Below are positions 25,808 through 35,279 of a stretch of 64,000 bases of DNA, piece after piece. Source of the stretch: an uncultured Microbacteriaceae bacterium (GTDB taxonomy: Bacteria > Actinomycetota > Actinomycetes > Actinomycetales > Microbacteriaceae); NCBI GenBank assembly GCA_947487835.1, contig CANKXX010000001.1:620001-684000 (forward strand). Reading direction: 5' to 3'. The position numbers and the translations under genes are program-made. A model generated the notes under the pieces. It saw only the letters and a list, made by a program, of their open reading frames with translations, searched no databases and was not told where the DNA came from. The first letter of the stretch is position 1. Each line of letters starts with the position of its first letter.

Positions 25808-26176
25808 TCAGGCCAGTTGGACGTTCCAGATGATGTGCATGCGGTAGAGCATCACGGCGATCGCCAGGCACGCGACGCCGAGGATGACCGTGCTCCACCT
25901 CGAGCGCTCCACGAGAGCCCAGAAGGCGGCGAGCGGCGGCACGATGACGGCGCTGATCAGGTAGGCGTAGAACTCGGCGACGTTGCCCGTCGGGGTGTTG
26001 CCGAACGCCGGCGCGACGATGGCGGTCACCAGCTGGGCGACCAGCAGCACCTCTACGAGGGCCGTCGCGCCCATGCTGACGTCGTTGGGCTTCCTGCCCG
26101 CGAAGCCGAGGACGAGGCAGAGCAGGCCGGCGACGACCGCGACCGCGATCTGCGCCGTGGTGAACCACTCGATCAC
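25808..26176 (-). CDS. Small integral membrane protein
   Basis: A 122-aa protein with four hydrophobic helices (about 5-25, 37-57, 65-87, 96-115). The GTG start overlaps the truB stop (GTGA), giving translational coupling. The GRKPNDVSMG loop after helix 1 is short and charged. I do not recognise a named family, but comparable small membrane proteins commonly follow truB in this family of bacteria. Confidence 0.75.
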   Translation of the reverse strand: MIEWFTTAQIAVAVVAGLLCLVLGFAGRKPNDVSMGATALVEVLLVAQLVTAIVAPAFGNTPTGNVAEFYAYLISAVIVPPLAAFWALVERSRWSTVILGVACLAIAVMLYRMHIIWNVQLA

Positions 26177-27198
26177 GGCGCCTCCGTCGGCTCGGCCGCG
26201 TCCGCTGGGGCGGGCGGGGCGGGCGTGGGTGCCGGGATCGGGTCGTCCGGCGGGAAGTTGACGACCGAGCGGCCCACCCCGCCGGCGAACTCGACCAGGC
26301 CGACGAGCCGGCCGTCCGGGGCGACGGCGGCGAGCGGCCGGCCTGCCGGGGACTCCACGGCGGCGGCGAGGCGCTTGCCGTGCCCGAGGTCGACGGCCTG
26401 CTCGTGGCTGAGCGGCAGGGTCTCGAAGATCGCGCCCGCCGCGGCGGCGGGCGGGACGAGGCGGGTGGGCACGTCGAGCTCGTCGATGGGCACGGCGTCG
26501 GCGACGGAGAACGGGCCGACCCGGGTGCGCCGCAGCTCGGTGAGGTGCCCGCCGACGCCGAGTGCGACGCCGAGGTCCCGCGCCAGCGCGCGGATGTAGG
26601 TTCCGGACGAGCACTCCACCCGCACCTGCAGGTCGAGGTGATCGCCCGGTGCGGGATCCTCGGCTCCGTTCGGCTCGGATGCCCGCCGCTTGGAACGGAG
26701 CAGCTCGAAGGCGGAGACGGTGACCGCGCGGGCCGCGAGATCGACCTCCTCCCCCTCGCGGGCGAGGGCGTAGGCGCGCTTGCCGTCGACCTTGATCGCG
26801 CTGACCGTGCTCGGCACCTGGCGGATCTCGCCGCGCAGCGGCGCCATCGCCTCCTCGACCTGCTCGAGGTCGAGGGCGGCCACCGCGCCGGGCGGGGCGG
26901 TGGACACGACGTCGCCCTCGCGGTCGTCCGTGACCGTGGCGGAGCCCAGCCGGATCGTGGCGTAGTACTCCTTGTCGAGGCCGACGAGGTAGGTGAGCAG
27001 GCGGGTGGAACTGTTGATGCCGAGGATCATGAGCCCCGTGGCCATCGGGTCGAGCGTGCCCGCGTGACCGACCTTGCGGGTGCCGGCGAGACGCCTGGTC
27101 CGGGCGACGAGGTCGTGGCTCGTCCACCCGCCCTGCTTGTCGAGGAGCAGGATGCCGCTCGCTCGCGGGCCCGGCTGCCCGGCGGATGTTCGTGTCAT
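26173..27198 (-). CDS. truB: tRNA pseudouridine(55) synthase
   Basis: Isomerises U55 in the T-loop of tRNAs. The catalytic Asp is in GHAGTLDPMATG (D50), and ILLLDKQGGWTSHD and SSGTYIRALARDLG are the other family motifs. The N-terminal domain is complete; a C-terminal extension is Pro/Ala-rich (APTPAPPAPAD) and probably disordered. A GGGGGAG lies close to the ATG at 27198. It heads the truB to ribF group and is separated from rbfA by five unrelated genes in both orientations, rather than directly following it. Confidence 0.96.
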   Translation of the reverse strand: MTRTSAGQPGPRASGILLLDKQGGWTSHDLVARTRRLAGTRKVGHAGTLDPMATGLMILGINSSTRLLTYLVGLDKEYYATIRLGSATVTDDREGDVVSTAPPGAVAALDLEQVEEAMAPLRGEIRQVPSTVSAIKVDGKRAYALAREGEEVDLAARAVTVSAFELLRSKRRASEPNGAEDPAPGDHLDLQVRVECSSGTYIRALARDLGVALGVGGHLTELRRTRVGPFSVADAVPIDELDVPTRLVPPAAAAGAIFETLPLSHEQAVDLGHGKRLAAAVESPAGRPLAAVAPDGRLVGLVEFAGGVGRSVVNFPPDDPIPAPTPAPPAPADAAEPTEAP

Positions 27199-27337
27199 GA
27201 CTCCCCCATCATCCGGCATGCCGCCCGGGGGAGCCAAAACGGTTCACCTAGGCTGGAGCGGGCGCGCGGAACCGTTGGGGACGGCGCGACCGTGGGGTGG
27301 ACGGAACGTGCGGGCGACCGCGGGAGGCGGGGAACGC

Positions 27338-28330
27338 ATGCGGGTGGCCGTGATCGGAGCGGGGGCCGTCGGAGGCACGCTTGCCGCGCTGCTGCACCGC
27401 GCCGGCCACGAGGTCGACGTGACCGCGCGCGGCGACAACCTGCGGACGCTGCAGGAGGACGGACTGCTCCTCGCGGGGGCCTGGGGCACGCACACGGCCC
27501 GGGTCGCCGCGGCCGAGCGCCTCGGCCGGCCGCCGGAAATCGCCATCGTGACGGCCAAGATCGCGGACGCCGGGGAGGCGATGTCGGTCAACGCGGGATA
27601 CCTGCGCGACATCCCGGTCGTCGTCGTGCAGAACGGACTCCAGGGCGTCCGCAGCGCCCGGCGCGTCCTCCCCCACTCCGACGTCGTCGGCGGCCTCGCC
27701 CTGTTCGCGGCCTCGCTCGTGGCGCCCGGCCGCGTGTCCGTCACCGCCGCCGCCGAGACGATCCTCGGGGTGCCCGGGGCGCCGCCCACCCTGCCCGTGC
27801 TGGCCGCTCTCGAGCTGCTGGAGCCGATCCTCCCGGTCCGCGGGACGGCCAACTTCGAGGGCGCGCAGTGGACGAAGCTCGTGATCAACGGCGTCAACGC
27901 CGTTCCCGCCATCACCGGGCTGAGCGTGCAGGCCGCGCTGGGCGACCCCGCCCTCCGCGCCGTCGTGACCCGGGGCATGCAGGAGACCGTGCGCGTGGGT
28001 GCCGCGTCGGGGATCCACTTCGACCCGATCTCCGGGCTCGGCGACCGGACGCTCCGCACCTTCGCCCGGCTGCCCGTCCCGCTCGCGCAGGCGATCCCGG
28101 CGCGCATGGCCCGGCGCATGGGCGCGACACCGAACCCGGGCTCGACCCTGCAGAGCATCCGCCGCGGCCGACCGACCGAGGTGGACGGGCTGAACGGCGC
28201 CGTCGTCGCCGCGGCGGCCCGGCTGCGGCTCGAGGCCCCGGTCAACGCCGCGCTCGTCGCCATGGTGCACGAGGTGGAGCGGTCCCGCGCCCACCTGCCG
28301 GTGGTCGAGGTCGTGCGCCGGGTCGCCTAG
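27338..28330 (+). CDS. 2-dehydropantoate 2-reductase-like protein
   Basis: A 330-aa NADPH-dependent ketopantoate reductase family member. The Rossmann start is VAVIGAGAVGGTLAA; WTKLVINGVNAVPAITGL carries the catalytic-Lys region (K in WTK) and N residues of the family. GGGAGGCGGG precedes the ATG at 27338. It may supply pantoate for CoA, but PanE-like paralogues are common and no panB or panC is nearby. It is divergent from truB. Confidence 0.85.
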   Translation: MRVAVIGAGAVGGTLAALLHRAGHEVDVTARGDNLRTLQEDGLLLAGAWGTHTARVAAAERLGRPPEIAIVTAKIADAGEAMSVNAGYLRDIPVVVVQNGLQGVRSARRVLPHSDVVGGLALFAASLVAPGRVSVTAAAETILGVPGAPPTLPVLAALELLEPILPVRGTANFEGAQWTKLVINGVNAVPAITGLSVQAALGDPALRAVVTRGMQETVRVGAASGIHFDPISGLGDRTLRTFARLPVPLAQAIPARMARRMGATPNPGSTLQSIRRGRPTEVDGLNGAVVAAAARLRLEAPVNAALVAMVHEVERSRAHLPVVEVVRRVA

Positions 28331-28360
28331 CGGGCTCGGCCGCGGCCGGGCGACGACCGC

Positions 28361-29032
28361 CTAGCAGCTGTCGGCGAAGATCCGGCGGGGGTGCTCGAGG
28401 TCGCCGTTGGCGATGATGGCCGACGCCTTCGTGCGGGGGTCGACCACGGACCGGTACAGGCGCTGCGCCTCCGCGTACCGCCTGTTGCTCTCCGCGCCGG
28501 GGTCGGGGTCGGCGCCGTCCCGCTCGGCGACGCGGGCGAACGCGACCTCCGCGGGCACCTCGAGCCAGACGGAGTAGTTCCAGATGCCGCTGAGCTCGGG
28601 ACGGTTGAGGAAGACGCCGTCGACGATCAGGACGGCGTCCACGGGCGCAGTGACCCACTTCGGCTCGACGGGCGCGTCGCGGCGGCCGTCGAACGCCTCG
28701 AGCACGAAGCCGGCGCTGCCGCCCATCCGGAACGGCTCGACGAGCACCCGGCGGAAGGTCGAGTAGTCGTAGGAGTCGTGGAAGCAGGTCTCGCCGGTGC
28801 TCCCACGCGCGTGGCGCTCGGATCGCGGCCGGAGGAACGCGTCGATGGAGGCGCGGAACACCGCGACGCCGCGCTTGCGCATGGTCGCGGCGAGCTCGTC
28901 GGCGAAGCGGGTCTTCCCCGCCCCGTCCGCGCCGTCGACGGCGATGATCGTGCGGCCGCGGCCGTAGTTGTGCAGGAACTCGTCGGCGATCCCGGCGACG
29001 ACCTCGGATCGGGTTGCCTGGTACAGGGGCAT
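28361..29032 (-). CDS. Uridine kinase-like P-loop kinase
   Basis: A 223-aa P-loop kinase. GADGAGKT (34-41) is the Walker A motif; DGVFLNRPEL and the RxxxR-containing HARGSTGET follow in the order seen for uridine/phosphoribulokinase-type kinases. The lid region contains GRRDAPVE. It would phosphorylate a nucleoside or small hydroxylated substrate; true Udk identity is not proved. It is tail to tail with the PanE-like gene and divergent from mutY. Confidence 0.83.
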   Translation of the reverse strand: MPLYQATRSEVVAGIADEFLHNYGRGRTIIAVDGADGAGKTRFADELAATMRKRGVAVFRASIDAFLRPRSERHARGSTGETCFHDSYDYSTFRRVLVEPFRMGGSAGFVLEAFDGRRDAPVEPKWVTAPVDAVLIVDGVFLNRPELSGIWNYSVWLEVPAEVAFARVAERDGADPDPGAESNRRYAEAQRLYRSVVDPRTKASAIIANGDLEHPRRIFADSC

Positions 29033-29082
29033 GCCGCGAGCCTACGCGGGTGCAGTGCCGGGGCCTCGCCTAGGGTGGACGG

Positions 29083-29964
29083 GTGACACCGGCAAGCGAC
29101 ACCGCGCTCGTCGTGAACGCCTGGTTCCGCGCCAACGCCCGCGACCTGCCCTGGCGCCGGCCCGGCTTCGGCCCGTGGGGCATCCTCGTCAGCGAGTTCA
29201 TGCTGCAGCAGACCCCGGTGGTGCGGGTGATCCCCCGGCTCGAGGAGTGGCTCGAGCGCTGGCCGACGCCGCACGCGCTCGCGTCGACGCCGCAGAGCGA
29301 GGCGGTCCGCGCGTGGGGCAGGCTCGGCTATCCGCGGAGGGCGCTGTACCTGCACGGCTGCGCGGTCGCGATCACGGAGCGGCACGGCGGCGTCGTGCCG
29401 GAGACCGTCCCGGAGCTGCTCGCCCTGCCCGGCGTCGGCGAGTACACGGCCCGGGCCGTCGCGGCGTTCGCGTTCGGTCACCGGCACCCGGTCGTGGACA
29501 CGAACGTGCGCCGCGTGCTCGCCCGGGCGGTCGGCGGGGTCGCCGACCCCGGCCCGCCGTCGACCCGTCGCGACCTCGCCGCGATGGCGGCGGAGCTTCC
29601 CGATGACCGGGAGGATGCCCGGGTATTCAACGCCGGGGTGATGGAGCTGGGCGCCGTCGTCTGTACGGCGCGCGCGCCGCGTTGCGACGCCTGCCCGCTG
29701 CGGGACTCCTGCCGCTGGCGCGCGGCCGGCTATCCGGAGTACACCGGGCCCGCCCGCGTCGTGCAGAAGCGGTTCGAGGGGTCGGACCGCCAGGTGCGTG
29801 GCCTGATCCTCGCGGAGCTGCGGGCGTCCCATCGGCCCGTGACGGATGAGGAGATCACCGCCGTGTGGCCGGACGCGGCGCAGCTCGAACGCGCCCTCGC
29901 GGCGCTCGTGGCCGACGGTCTCGCCGTGCCCGCGGGCCCGGACTCCTACGCGCTGCCCGAGTAG
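29083..29964 (+). CDS. mutY: A/G-specific adenine DNA glycosylase
   Basis: Removes adenine mispaired with 8-oxoguanine. The helix-hairpin-helix-Gly/Pro-Asp fold is present: EFMLQQTPV (catalytic Glu E38), LPGVGEYTARAVAAFA and VDTNVRRV (catalytic Asp D139). The iron-sulphur loop is C194-x6-C201-x2-C204-x5-C210. Start is GTG. At 293 aa it lacks the C-terminal MutT-like domain of E. coli MutY; a short winged-helix-like tail replaces it, as usual in actinobacteria. Confidence 0.95.
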   Translation: MTPASDTALVVNAWFRANARDLPWRRPGFGPWGILVSEFMLQQTPVVRVIPRLEEWLERWPTPHALASTPQSEAVRAWGRLGYPRRALYLHGCAVAITERHGGVVPETVPELLALPGVGEYTARAVAAFAFGHRHPVVDTNVRRVLARAVGGVADPGPPSTRRDLAAMAAELPDDREDARVFNAGVMELGAVVCTARAPRCDACPLRDSCRWRAAGYPEYTGPARVVQKRFEGSDRQVRGLILAELRASHRPVTDEEITAVWPDAAQLERALAALVADGLAVPAGPDSYALPE

Positions 29965-29981
29965 CGGCACACCGACAGCAG

Positions 29982-30098
29982 CGGTCCCCGAGCCGCCGAC
30001 GGTCCCTGAGCCGCCGACGGTCCCTGAGCCTGTCGAAGGGACGCAACCGATGACGCGTCCCTTCGACGAGCTCAGGGACCGTGAAGGCTCAGGGACCG
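29982..30098. repeat. GGTCCCTGAG repeat, one full palindrome plus fragments
   Basis: Two short copies of CGGTCCCTGAGCCGCCGA precede a full inverted unit at 30018-30081 (arms GGTCCCTGAGCCTGTCGAAG and its complement with a single-position difference) and a trailing CTCAGGGACCG. It fills the gap between mutY and rbfA and could act as a bidirectional terminator of the two converging genes. Confidence 0.88.
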
Positions 30099-30121
30099 TA
30101 AGGGGCTCGCGGACGGTCGGG

Positions 30122-30583
30122 TCAGCGGGTGGCGTCGTCCTCGTCGTCCTCGTCGTCCTCGTCCGTGCGGGGCTTGACGTAGGGGTCCTCGTCACCGGCG
30201 TAGGTCGCGTTCGCCGCAAGGCTCTGCGTCTCGTTGTCGCGCTCGCGGGCCTCCTGCAGCAGGCGCTCGATCGACGCGGCGTTCTCGGGGAGAGCGTCGA
30301 GGATGAACTCGAGCGACGGCGTGACGCGGGCGGTGATGTTGCGGCCGACCTCGCTGCGCAGCATGCCGGTGGCCGACTTGAGGGCGGCCGCGCTGTCGGC
30401 GCGCTCCCCGTCCGTGCCGTAGACCGTGTAGAAGATGCTGGCGTGCTGCAGGTCGCCCGTCATGCGGACGTCCGTGATGGTGACGAAGCCGAGCCGCGGG
30501 TCCTTGATGCCACGGTCGAGCTTTTTGGCGACGATCTCCTTGATGCGATCGGCCATCTTGCGGGCGCGTGCTTCATCGACCAT
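30122..30583 (-). CDS. rbfA: 30S ribosome-binding factor A
   Basis: Assists maturation of 16S rRNA in the 30S subunit. The start at 30583 has AAGAGGA a few nt upstream; the longer in-frame extension has no ribosome site. It has the KH-like core with DPRLGFVTITDVRMTGDLQ and AKVYYTV-equivalent ASIFYTVYG. The C-terminal tail is acidic (EDDEDDEDD), an actinobacterial extension. 153 aa. It is the last gene of the nusA-ylxR-infB-rbfA series. Confidence 0.96.
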   Translation of the reverse strand: MVDEARARKMADRIKEIVAKKLDRGIKDPRLGFVTITDVRMTGDLQHASIFYTVYGTDGERADSAAALKSATGMLRSEVGRNITARVTPSLEFILDALPENAASIERLLQEARERDNETQSLAANATYAGDEDPYVKPRTDEDDEDDEDDATR

Positions 30584-30635
30584 GTTCGTTCCTCTTTCTG
30601 ACGTGCCGCCGGGGCAGTGTGCCCGGGCGAAAAGC

Positions 30636-30688
30636 CGGGTGCCGGCGTCCGGTCGGGGCGAACCGGCCCCACCGTACGCCGGCACCCG
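30636..30688 (-). terminator. Long hairpin between infB and rbfA
   Basis: CGGGTGCCGGCGT and its complement form a perfect 13-bp stem enclosing a second, imperfect GC stem. On the minus strand CTTTT follows 2 nt after the stem. It resembles an intrinsic terminator placed inside the operon, so rbfA may be partially separated from infB transcription. Confidence 0.6.
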
Positions 30689-30700
30689 ATGTGCCGCGTG

Positions 30701-33574
30701 CTACGCGCGCGGCTTCTCCTTCATCTCGATCGTCTCGATCTCGTCGCCGATCTGGATGTCGTTGAACTTGCCGAGACCGATACCGGCCTCGAAGTCCGTG
30801 CGCACCTCGGTGACGTCGTCCTTGAAGCGGCGCAGGGACTCGATGGCGAGGTTGTCCCCCACCACGATGCCCTCACGGATGACGCGCGCCTTGGCGTTGC
30901 GCGTGATCGTGCCGGACCGGACGATGACACCGGCGATGTTGCCGAACTTGCTGGAGCGGAACACCTCGCGGATCTCCGCGACGCCGGACTGGACCTCTTC
31001 GAACTCGGGCTTGAGCATGCCCTTGAGCGAGTTCTCGATGTCCTCGAGCGCCGCGTAGATGACCGAGTAGAACCGCACGTCGACGCCCTCACGAGCAGCC
31101 CGCTCGCGCGCCTTGTTGTCGGGGCGCACGTTGAAGCCGATGATGATGGCGTTGTCGACCGTCGCGAGGTTGACGTCGGACTCGGTGACCGCACCCACAC
31201 CGCGGTGGATGATGCGCAGCTGCACGCTGTCGTCCACCTCGATCTTGAGCAGCGACTCCTCGAGCGCCTCGACGGCACCGGAGACGTCACCCTTGATGAT
31301 GAGGTTGAGCGCCTCGACCTTGCCCTCTTCGAGTGCACGGGTGAAGTCCTCGAGGCTGATGCGCTTGCGAGCCTTGGCCAGCTGAGCGTTGCGCTCGACG
31401 GCCTCGCGCTTCTCGGCGATCTGACGGGCGGTGCGGTCCTCCTCGGTGACGAGGAAGGTGTCGCCCGCGCGGGGCACACTCGACAGACCCTGAACGAGCA
31501 CCGGGCGCGAGGGGTAGGCCTCGTGCACGACGTCGCCGTTCTCGTCCATCATCGCCCGCACTCGCCCATAGGCGGTGCCCGCGACGATGGCGTCTCCGAC
31601 GCGCAGCGTTCCGGACTGGATGAGCACGGTCGCCACGGCGCCGCGTCCCTTGTCGAGTCGCGCCTCGATGGCCACACCGCGCGCGTCCTTGTTCGGGTTC
31701 GCGCGGAGGTCGAGTCCGGCATCCGCGGTGAGCAGAACGGCCTCGAGCAGATCGTCGATACCCGTCTTGTTCAGAGCGGACACGTCGACGAACATCACGT
31801 CGCCGCCGTACTCCTCGGCCACGAGACCGTACTCGGTGAGCTGCTGGCGCACCTTCGCCGGGTTGGCGCCGGGCTTGTCGATCTTGTTCACCGCGACCAC
31901 GATCGGCACGTTCGCCGCCTGGGCGTGGTTCAGCGCCTCGACCGTCTGAGGCATGATGCCGTCGTCGGCCGCGACCACCAGGATCGCGATGTCCGTCACC
32001 TGCGCACCACGGGCACGCATGGCGGTGAACGCCTCGTGACCGGGGGTGTCGATGAAGGTGATGGCGCGCTCGACGTCCTCGTGCGGAGCCCACACCTGGT
32101 AGGCACCGATGTGCTGCGTGATGCCGCCGGCCTCGCCCGCGATGACGTTGGCGCTGCGGATGGCGTCGAGCAGCCGGGTCTTACCGTGGTCGACGTGACC
32201 CATGACGGTGACGACGGGGGGCCGGATCTCCAGCACGTCGTCGTCCTCGTCCTCGAGCTCCTGCTCGAGGTCGATGTCGAAGCCCTCGAGCAGCTCGCGG
32301 TCCTCGTCCTCGGGCGAGACGACCTGGATCTTGTAGCCCAGCTCCTCACCGAGCACCGAGAAGGTGGCCTCGTCGAGCGACTCCGTCGCCGTCGCCATCT
32401 CACCGAGGTGGAACAGCACGGTGACGAGGTTGCCGGGGCTGGCGTCGATCTTGTCGGCGAAGTCCGAGATGGAGGCACCGCGGCGCAGTCGGATGACCGT
32501 GCTGCCGTTGCCGCGGGGAACGCTCACGCCGCCGAGCGACGGGGCTTCCCTCAGCTCGAACTCGGCCCTCTTCGTCCGCTTCGACTTGCGCGCCTTGCTC
32601 TTGCCGCCGCCGCGACCGAACGCACCCGCCGTGCCGCCGCCGGGGCCGCGACCACGGCCGCCGCCACCTGCGGGACGGAAGCCACCGCCGGCGCCGGGGG
32701 CGCCACCGGGACGGAAGCCACCGGCTGCACCGGGGGCGCCACCGGGACGGAAGCCGCCACCGGCGTTGCCGGGACGCTGGCCGCTACCGGCGGGACGCTG
32801 ACCGAAGCCGCCCGGACGGGCGCCCTGGCCGGGTCCACCCGGACGCGGGGCGCCGGGGCGGGGAGCACCGGGACGCGGCGCCGTGGGGCGGGGTCCACCC
32901 GGGCCGGCGGCGGGGCGCTGGCCCATGCCCTGGTTGCTCGCGAACGGGTTGTTGCCGGGACGCGGCTTCTGACCCATGCCCTGGTTGCTGGCGAAGGGGT
33001 TGTTGCCGGGACGGGGCATGCCGGGGCGCGGGATGCCGGGGCGCGGGATGGATGCGCCCGGCTTCACGGCGTCGCTCGGCGCGGCCGGGGCGGCGGGCGC
33101 CTCGGGCGTGCTCGTGGACGCGGCGGCCTCCGCCTTCGCGGCGGCCGCGGCCTTGGCGGCGGCCTCGGCCTGGGCCTGGCGCTCGGCGACGGTCAGCGGC
33201 GCGCGCGGCGTCGGAGCCGACGTCGCGGCGGGTGCCTCGGCGGCCGGCGCGGGTGCCGGAGCAGAAGCGGCGGGAGCGGGGGCCGGTGCGGGCGCCGGAG
33301 CGGGTGCGACCGGGCCGGGGGTCGGCGCGGACGAGCGGGCCGGAGCCTTCGGTGCCGCGGGACGACCCGGGGTCGGAGCGGTCGCCTTCGCGCCCTGTGC
33401 GGGCGCTGCAGCACCGGCGGACGCGAACGCCGCCTTGAGCTTGCGAGCCACGGGGGGCTCGATGCTGGACGAGGGTCCCTTGACGAACTCGCCCATTTCC
33501 TTCAGCTTCGCCAGAGCCGTCTTGCTGTCGACGCCGATCTCGGCGGCGATCTCATGTACGCGTGGTTTTGCCAC
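30701..33574 (-). CDS. infB: Translation initiation factor IF-2
   Basis: GTPase that brings initiator tRNA to the 30S subunit. The N-terminal IF2-N domain is [20 protein letters not shown] long disordered Ala/Pro/Gly/Arg-rich region (about 50-330) contains repeated GFRPGG units. The G domain has GHVDHGKT (459-466, K465), DTPGHEAF and NKIDKPGA. Beta-barrel and C-terminal domains complete the protein. 957 aa is typical for actinobacteria. It is preceded by ylxR. Confidence 0.98.
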   Translation of the reverse strand: MAKPRVHEIAAEIGVDSKTALAKLKEMGEFVKGPSSSIEPPVARKLKAAFASAGAAAPAQGAKATAPTPGRPAAPKAPARSSAPTPGPVAPAPAPAPAPAPAASAPAPAPAAEAPAATSAPTPRAPLTVAERQAQAEAAAKAAAAAKAEAAASTSTPEAPAAPAAPSDAVKPGASIPRPGIPRPGMPRPGNNPFASNQGMGQKPRPGNNPFASNQGMGQRPAAGPGGPRPTAPRPGAPRPGAPRPGGPGQGARPGGFGQRPAGSGQRPGNAGGGFRPGGAPGAAGGFRPGGAPGAGGGFRPAGGGGRGRGPGGGTAGAFGRGGGKSKARKSKRTKRAEFELREAPSLGGVSVPRGNGSTVIRLRRGASISDFADKIDASPGNLVTVLFHLGEMATATESLDEATFSVLGEELGYKIQVVSPEDEDRELLEGFDIDLEQELEDEDDDVLEIRPPVVTVMGHVDHGKTRLLDAIRSANVIAGEAGGITQHIGAYQVWAPHEDVERAITFIDTPGHEAFTAMRARGAQVTDIAILVVAADDGIMPQTVEALNHAQAANVPIVVAVNKIDKPGANPAKVRQQLTEYGLVAEEYGGDVMFVDVSALNKTGIDDLLEAVLLTADAGLDLRANPNKDARGVAIEARLDKGRGAVATVLIQSGTLRVGDAIVAGTAYGRVRAMMDENGDVVHEAYPSRPVLVQGLSSVPRAGDTFLVTEEDRTARQIAEKREAVERNAQLAKARKRISLEDFTRALEEGKVEALNLIIKGDVSGAVEALEESLLKIEVDDSVQLRIIHRGVGAVTESDVNLATVDNAIIIGFNVRPDNKARERAAREGVDVRFYSVIYAALEDIENSLKGMLKPEFEEVQSGVAEIREVFRSSKFGNIAGVIVRSGTITRNAKARVIREGIVVGDNLAIESLRRFKDDVTEVRTDFEAGIGLGKFNDIQIGDEIETIEMKEKPRA

Positions 33575-33680
33575 AATTCTCCTGTCTGGGGGCCCACCCC
33601 AGACAGGGATGGACCATTAGAGGGTGGGTCTCATTTCGAGACACTCATTTGTTGTCACTCATCAGTGGTCACTGTGCCGT

Positions 33681-33968
33681 TCAGCCTGTTCTCTCGACAA
33701 TCGCTCCCCCAGTGGTGGAGGGCGACTTCATCAGATAGCGCCTGAGATCATCGGGATCGTTTGCCTCAGCTCTCGGGAACGCCCGGCGGAATGCCCGGCG
33801 CACGATCGATTTCTCGAGGCAGTCGACGGTCGGATGCAGCCACGCGCCTCTACCCGGGAGGCTGGCCGGGGCATCAGCCACCAGCCTGTCCCCCTCGGCG
33901 ACCACCCTCAGCAGAGAGGATCGCGGGGCGCGCTGGCGACAGCCAACACACGTTCTGACAGGTTCCAT
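33681..33968 (-). CDS. ylxR: YlxR-family protein
   Basis: A 95-aa nucleic-acid-binding protein of the YlxR/DUF448 family. The signature start VRTCVGCRQRAPRSSLLRVV and GRGAWLHPTVDCLEKSI are present, with a single CxxC. It lies between nusA and infB, its conserved place, although a 188-bp gap with a palindromic repeat separates it from nusA. Family members bind RNA or regulate nucleoid-linked transcription; no role is shown here. Confidence 0.93.
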   Translation of the reverse strand: MEPVRTCVGCRQRAPRSSLLRVVAEGDRLVADAPASLPGRGAWLHPTVDCLEKSIVRRAFRRAFPRAEANDPDDLRRYLMKSPSTTGGAIVERTG

Positions 33969-34035
33969 AGTACCCCCAGTGTCCCGCCGGGCATTCGCCT
34001 TGCAGCGAACGGGCGGAAATCGTGTCGCTGAGATC

Positions 34036-34099
34036 CGGTCCCAGAGCCTGTCGAAGGGACGAGACTTACGAAACGTCCCCTCGACGAGCTCAGAGACAG
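34036..34099. repeat. GGTCCCTGAG-type palindrome between ylxR and nusA
   Basis: A degraded unit: GGTCCCAGAGCCTGTCGAAG and the inverse arm CCCCTCGACGAGCTCAGAGAC, 64 bp in all. It lies inside a normally co-transcribed operon, so the element has inserted between cotranscribed genes without separating their orientation. Confidence 0.8.
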
Positions 34100-34156
34100 T
34101 AGGGCTCGGTGACCGTGGGGCTCGGCGACCGCGCGGACCGGAGGACCGTGGGATCC

Positions 34157-35161
34157 CTAGTTGTCCTCGAGGATCGAGTCCGGCTGGATGTCGATCTTGG
34201 CGCCGGTCAGCTTCGCGGCGAGGCGGGCGTTCTGGCCCTCCTTGCCGATCGCGAGCGACAGCTGGTAGTCGGGCACGAGCGCGCGCACGGCCTTCAGCGA
34301 CTTGTCGATGACGAACGAGCTCGTCACCTTCGCGGGCGACAGGGCGTTGGCGACGAACGTCGGCAGGTCCTCCGAGTAGTCGACGATGTCGATCTTCTCG
34401 TTGTTGAGCTCCGCGGTCACCGCGCGCACGCGCTGGCCGAGCTCGCCGATGCAGGCGCCCTTGGCGTTGATGCCCGGCTCCTTGGCGCGGACAGCGATCT
34501 TGGTGCGGTGACCGGCCTCGCGGGCGAGCGAGACGATCTCGACGACACCGCTCGCGATCTCCGGCACCTCGAGCGCGAACAGCTTGCGCACGAGCGACGG
34601 GTGGGTGCGCGAGACCGTGATCTGCGGGCCCTTCAGGCCCTTCGACACGCTCGTCACGAACACGCGGATCCGCTCGCCGTGGGCGTAGTTCTCGCCGGGC
34701 ACCTGCTCCTCGGGGGGCAGGATCGCCTCGATGGTGCCGAGGTCGACGTGGATCATGCGGGGGTTCGGGCCCTGCTGGATGACGCCGGCGACGATGTCGC
34801 CCTCGCGCCCGCGGAACTCGCCGAGCACCTTGTCGTCACCGATGTCGCGCAGCCGCTGGTTGATGACCTGCTTCGCCGCGAACGCGGCGATGCGACCGAA
34901 GTCGCTCGGGCTGTCCTCGGCCTCGCCGATGACGTTGCCGTCCTCGTCCCGTTCCGGCACGAACACGGAGACGTGGCCGGTCTTGCGGTCCAGCTGCACC
35001 CGGGCGGGGGCGGTGCCGTCCGCGTGCGGACGGGCCTCCGCCTGGTCGGTGTGCTTGAGGTACGCCGTAAGAATGGCCTGCTCGATGATGTGCACGAGCT
35101 CCTCGAAGGGGATCTCGCGCTCGCGCTCCATGAGCCGAAGCACGCTCAGATCGATGTCCAT
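34157..35161 (-). CDS. nusA: Transcription termination/antitermination factor NusA
   Basis: RNA polymerase-associated factor acting in pausing, termination and antitermination. Domains in order: N-terminal RNAP-binding domain (1-110), S1 domain (about 120-180, with [13 protein letters not shown]), and KH1 and KH2 (about 190-330, with [14 protein letters not shown] and [15 protein letters not shown]). 334 aa with no C-terminal acidic repeats, as in most actinobacteria. The ATG has GGAGG a few nt upstream. No rimP lies upstream, where it is normally found. Confidence 0.97.
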   Translation of the reverse strand: MDIDLSVLRLMEREREIPFEELVHIIEQAILTAYLKHTDQAEARPHADGTAPARVQLDRKTGHVSVFVPERDEDGNVIGEAEDSPSDFGRIAAFAAKQVINQRLRDIGDDKVLGEFRGREGDIVAGVIQQGPNPRMIHVDLGTIEAILPPEEQVPGENYAHGERIRVFVTSVSKGLKGPQITVSRTHPSLVRKLFALEVPEIASGVVEIVSLAREAGHRTKIAVRAKEPGINAKGACIGELGQRVRAVTAELNNEKIDIVDYSEDLPTFVANALSPAKVTSSFVIDKSLKAVRALVPDYQLSLAIGKEGQNARLAAKLTGAKIDIQPDSILEDN

Positions 35162-35206
35162 GGGCGGCCTCCTCTATTCAGATTTGTTATTCAGATGAAA
35201 ACACTC

Positions 35207-35212
35207 AGACTA
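35207..35212 (-). promoter_or_regulatory. Candidate -10 box for nusA
   Basis: Reading leftwards, TAGTCT lies about 46 bp before the nusA ATG, downstream of the proS hairpin. No convincing -35 is seen. It suggests nusA has its own start rather than depending on read-through from proS. Confidence 0.3.
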
Positions 35213-35221
35213 CCCGATGCA

Positions 35222-35246
35222 CCGGCCGCGGGCTCCCTGCGGCCGG
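35222..35246 (-). terminator. Hairpin after proS
   Basis: CCGGCCGC and GCGGCCGG form a perfect 8-bp stem around a 9-nt loop, 34 bp downstream of the proS stop and ahead of nusA. Confidence 0.45.
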
Positions 35247-35279
35247 CCTCGGCTGGCACCGGGCGTCAGGACCGCGGGG

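Noticed and set aside
30617-33745. Plus-strand frame of about 1040 codons opposite infB
   Set aside because: Repetitive Gly/Ala/Arg composition mirrors the infB low-complexity region; it has no own motif and infB is certain.
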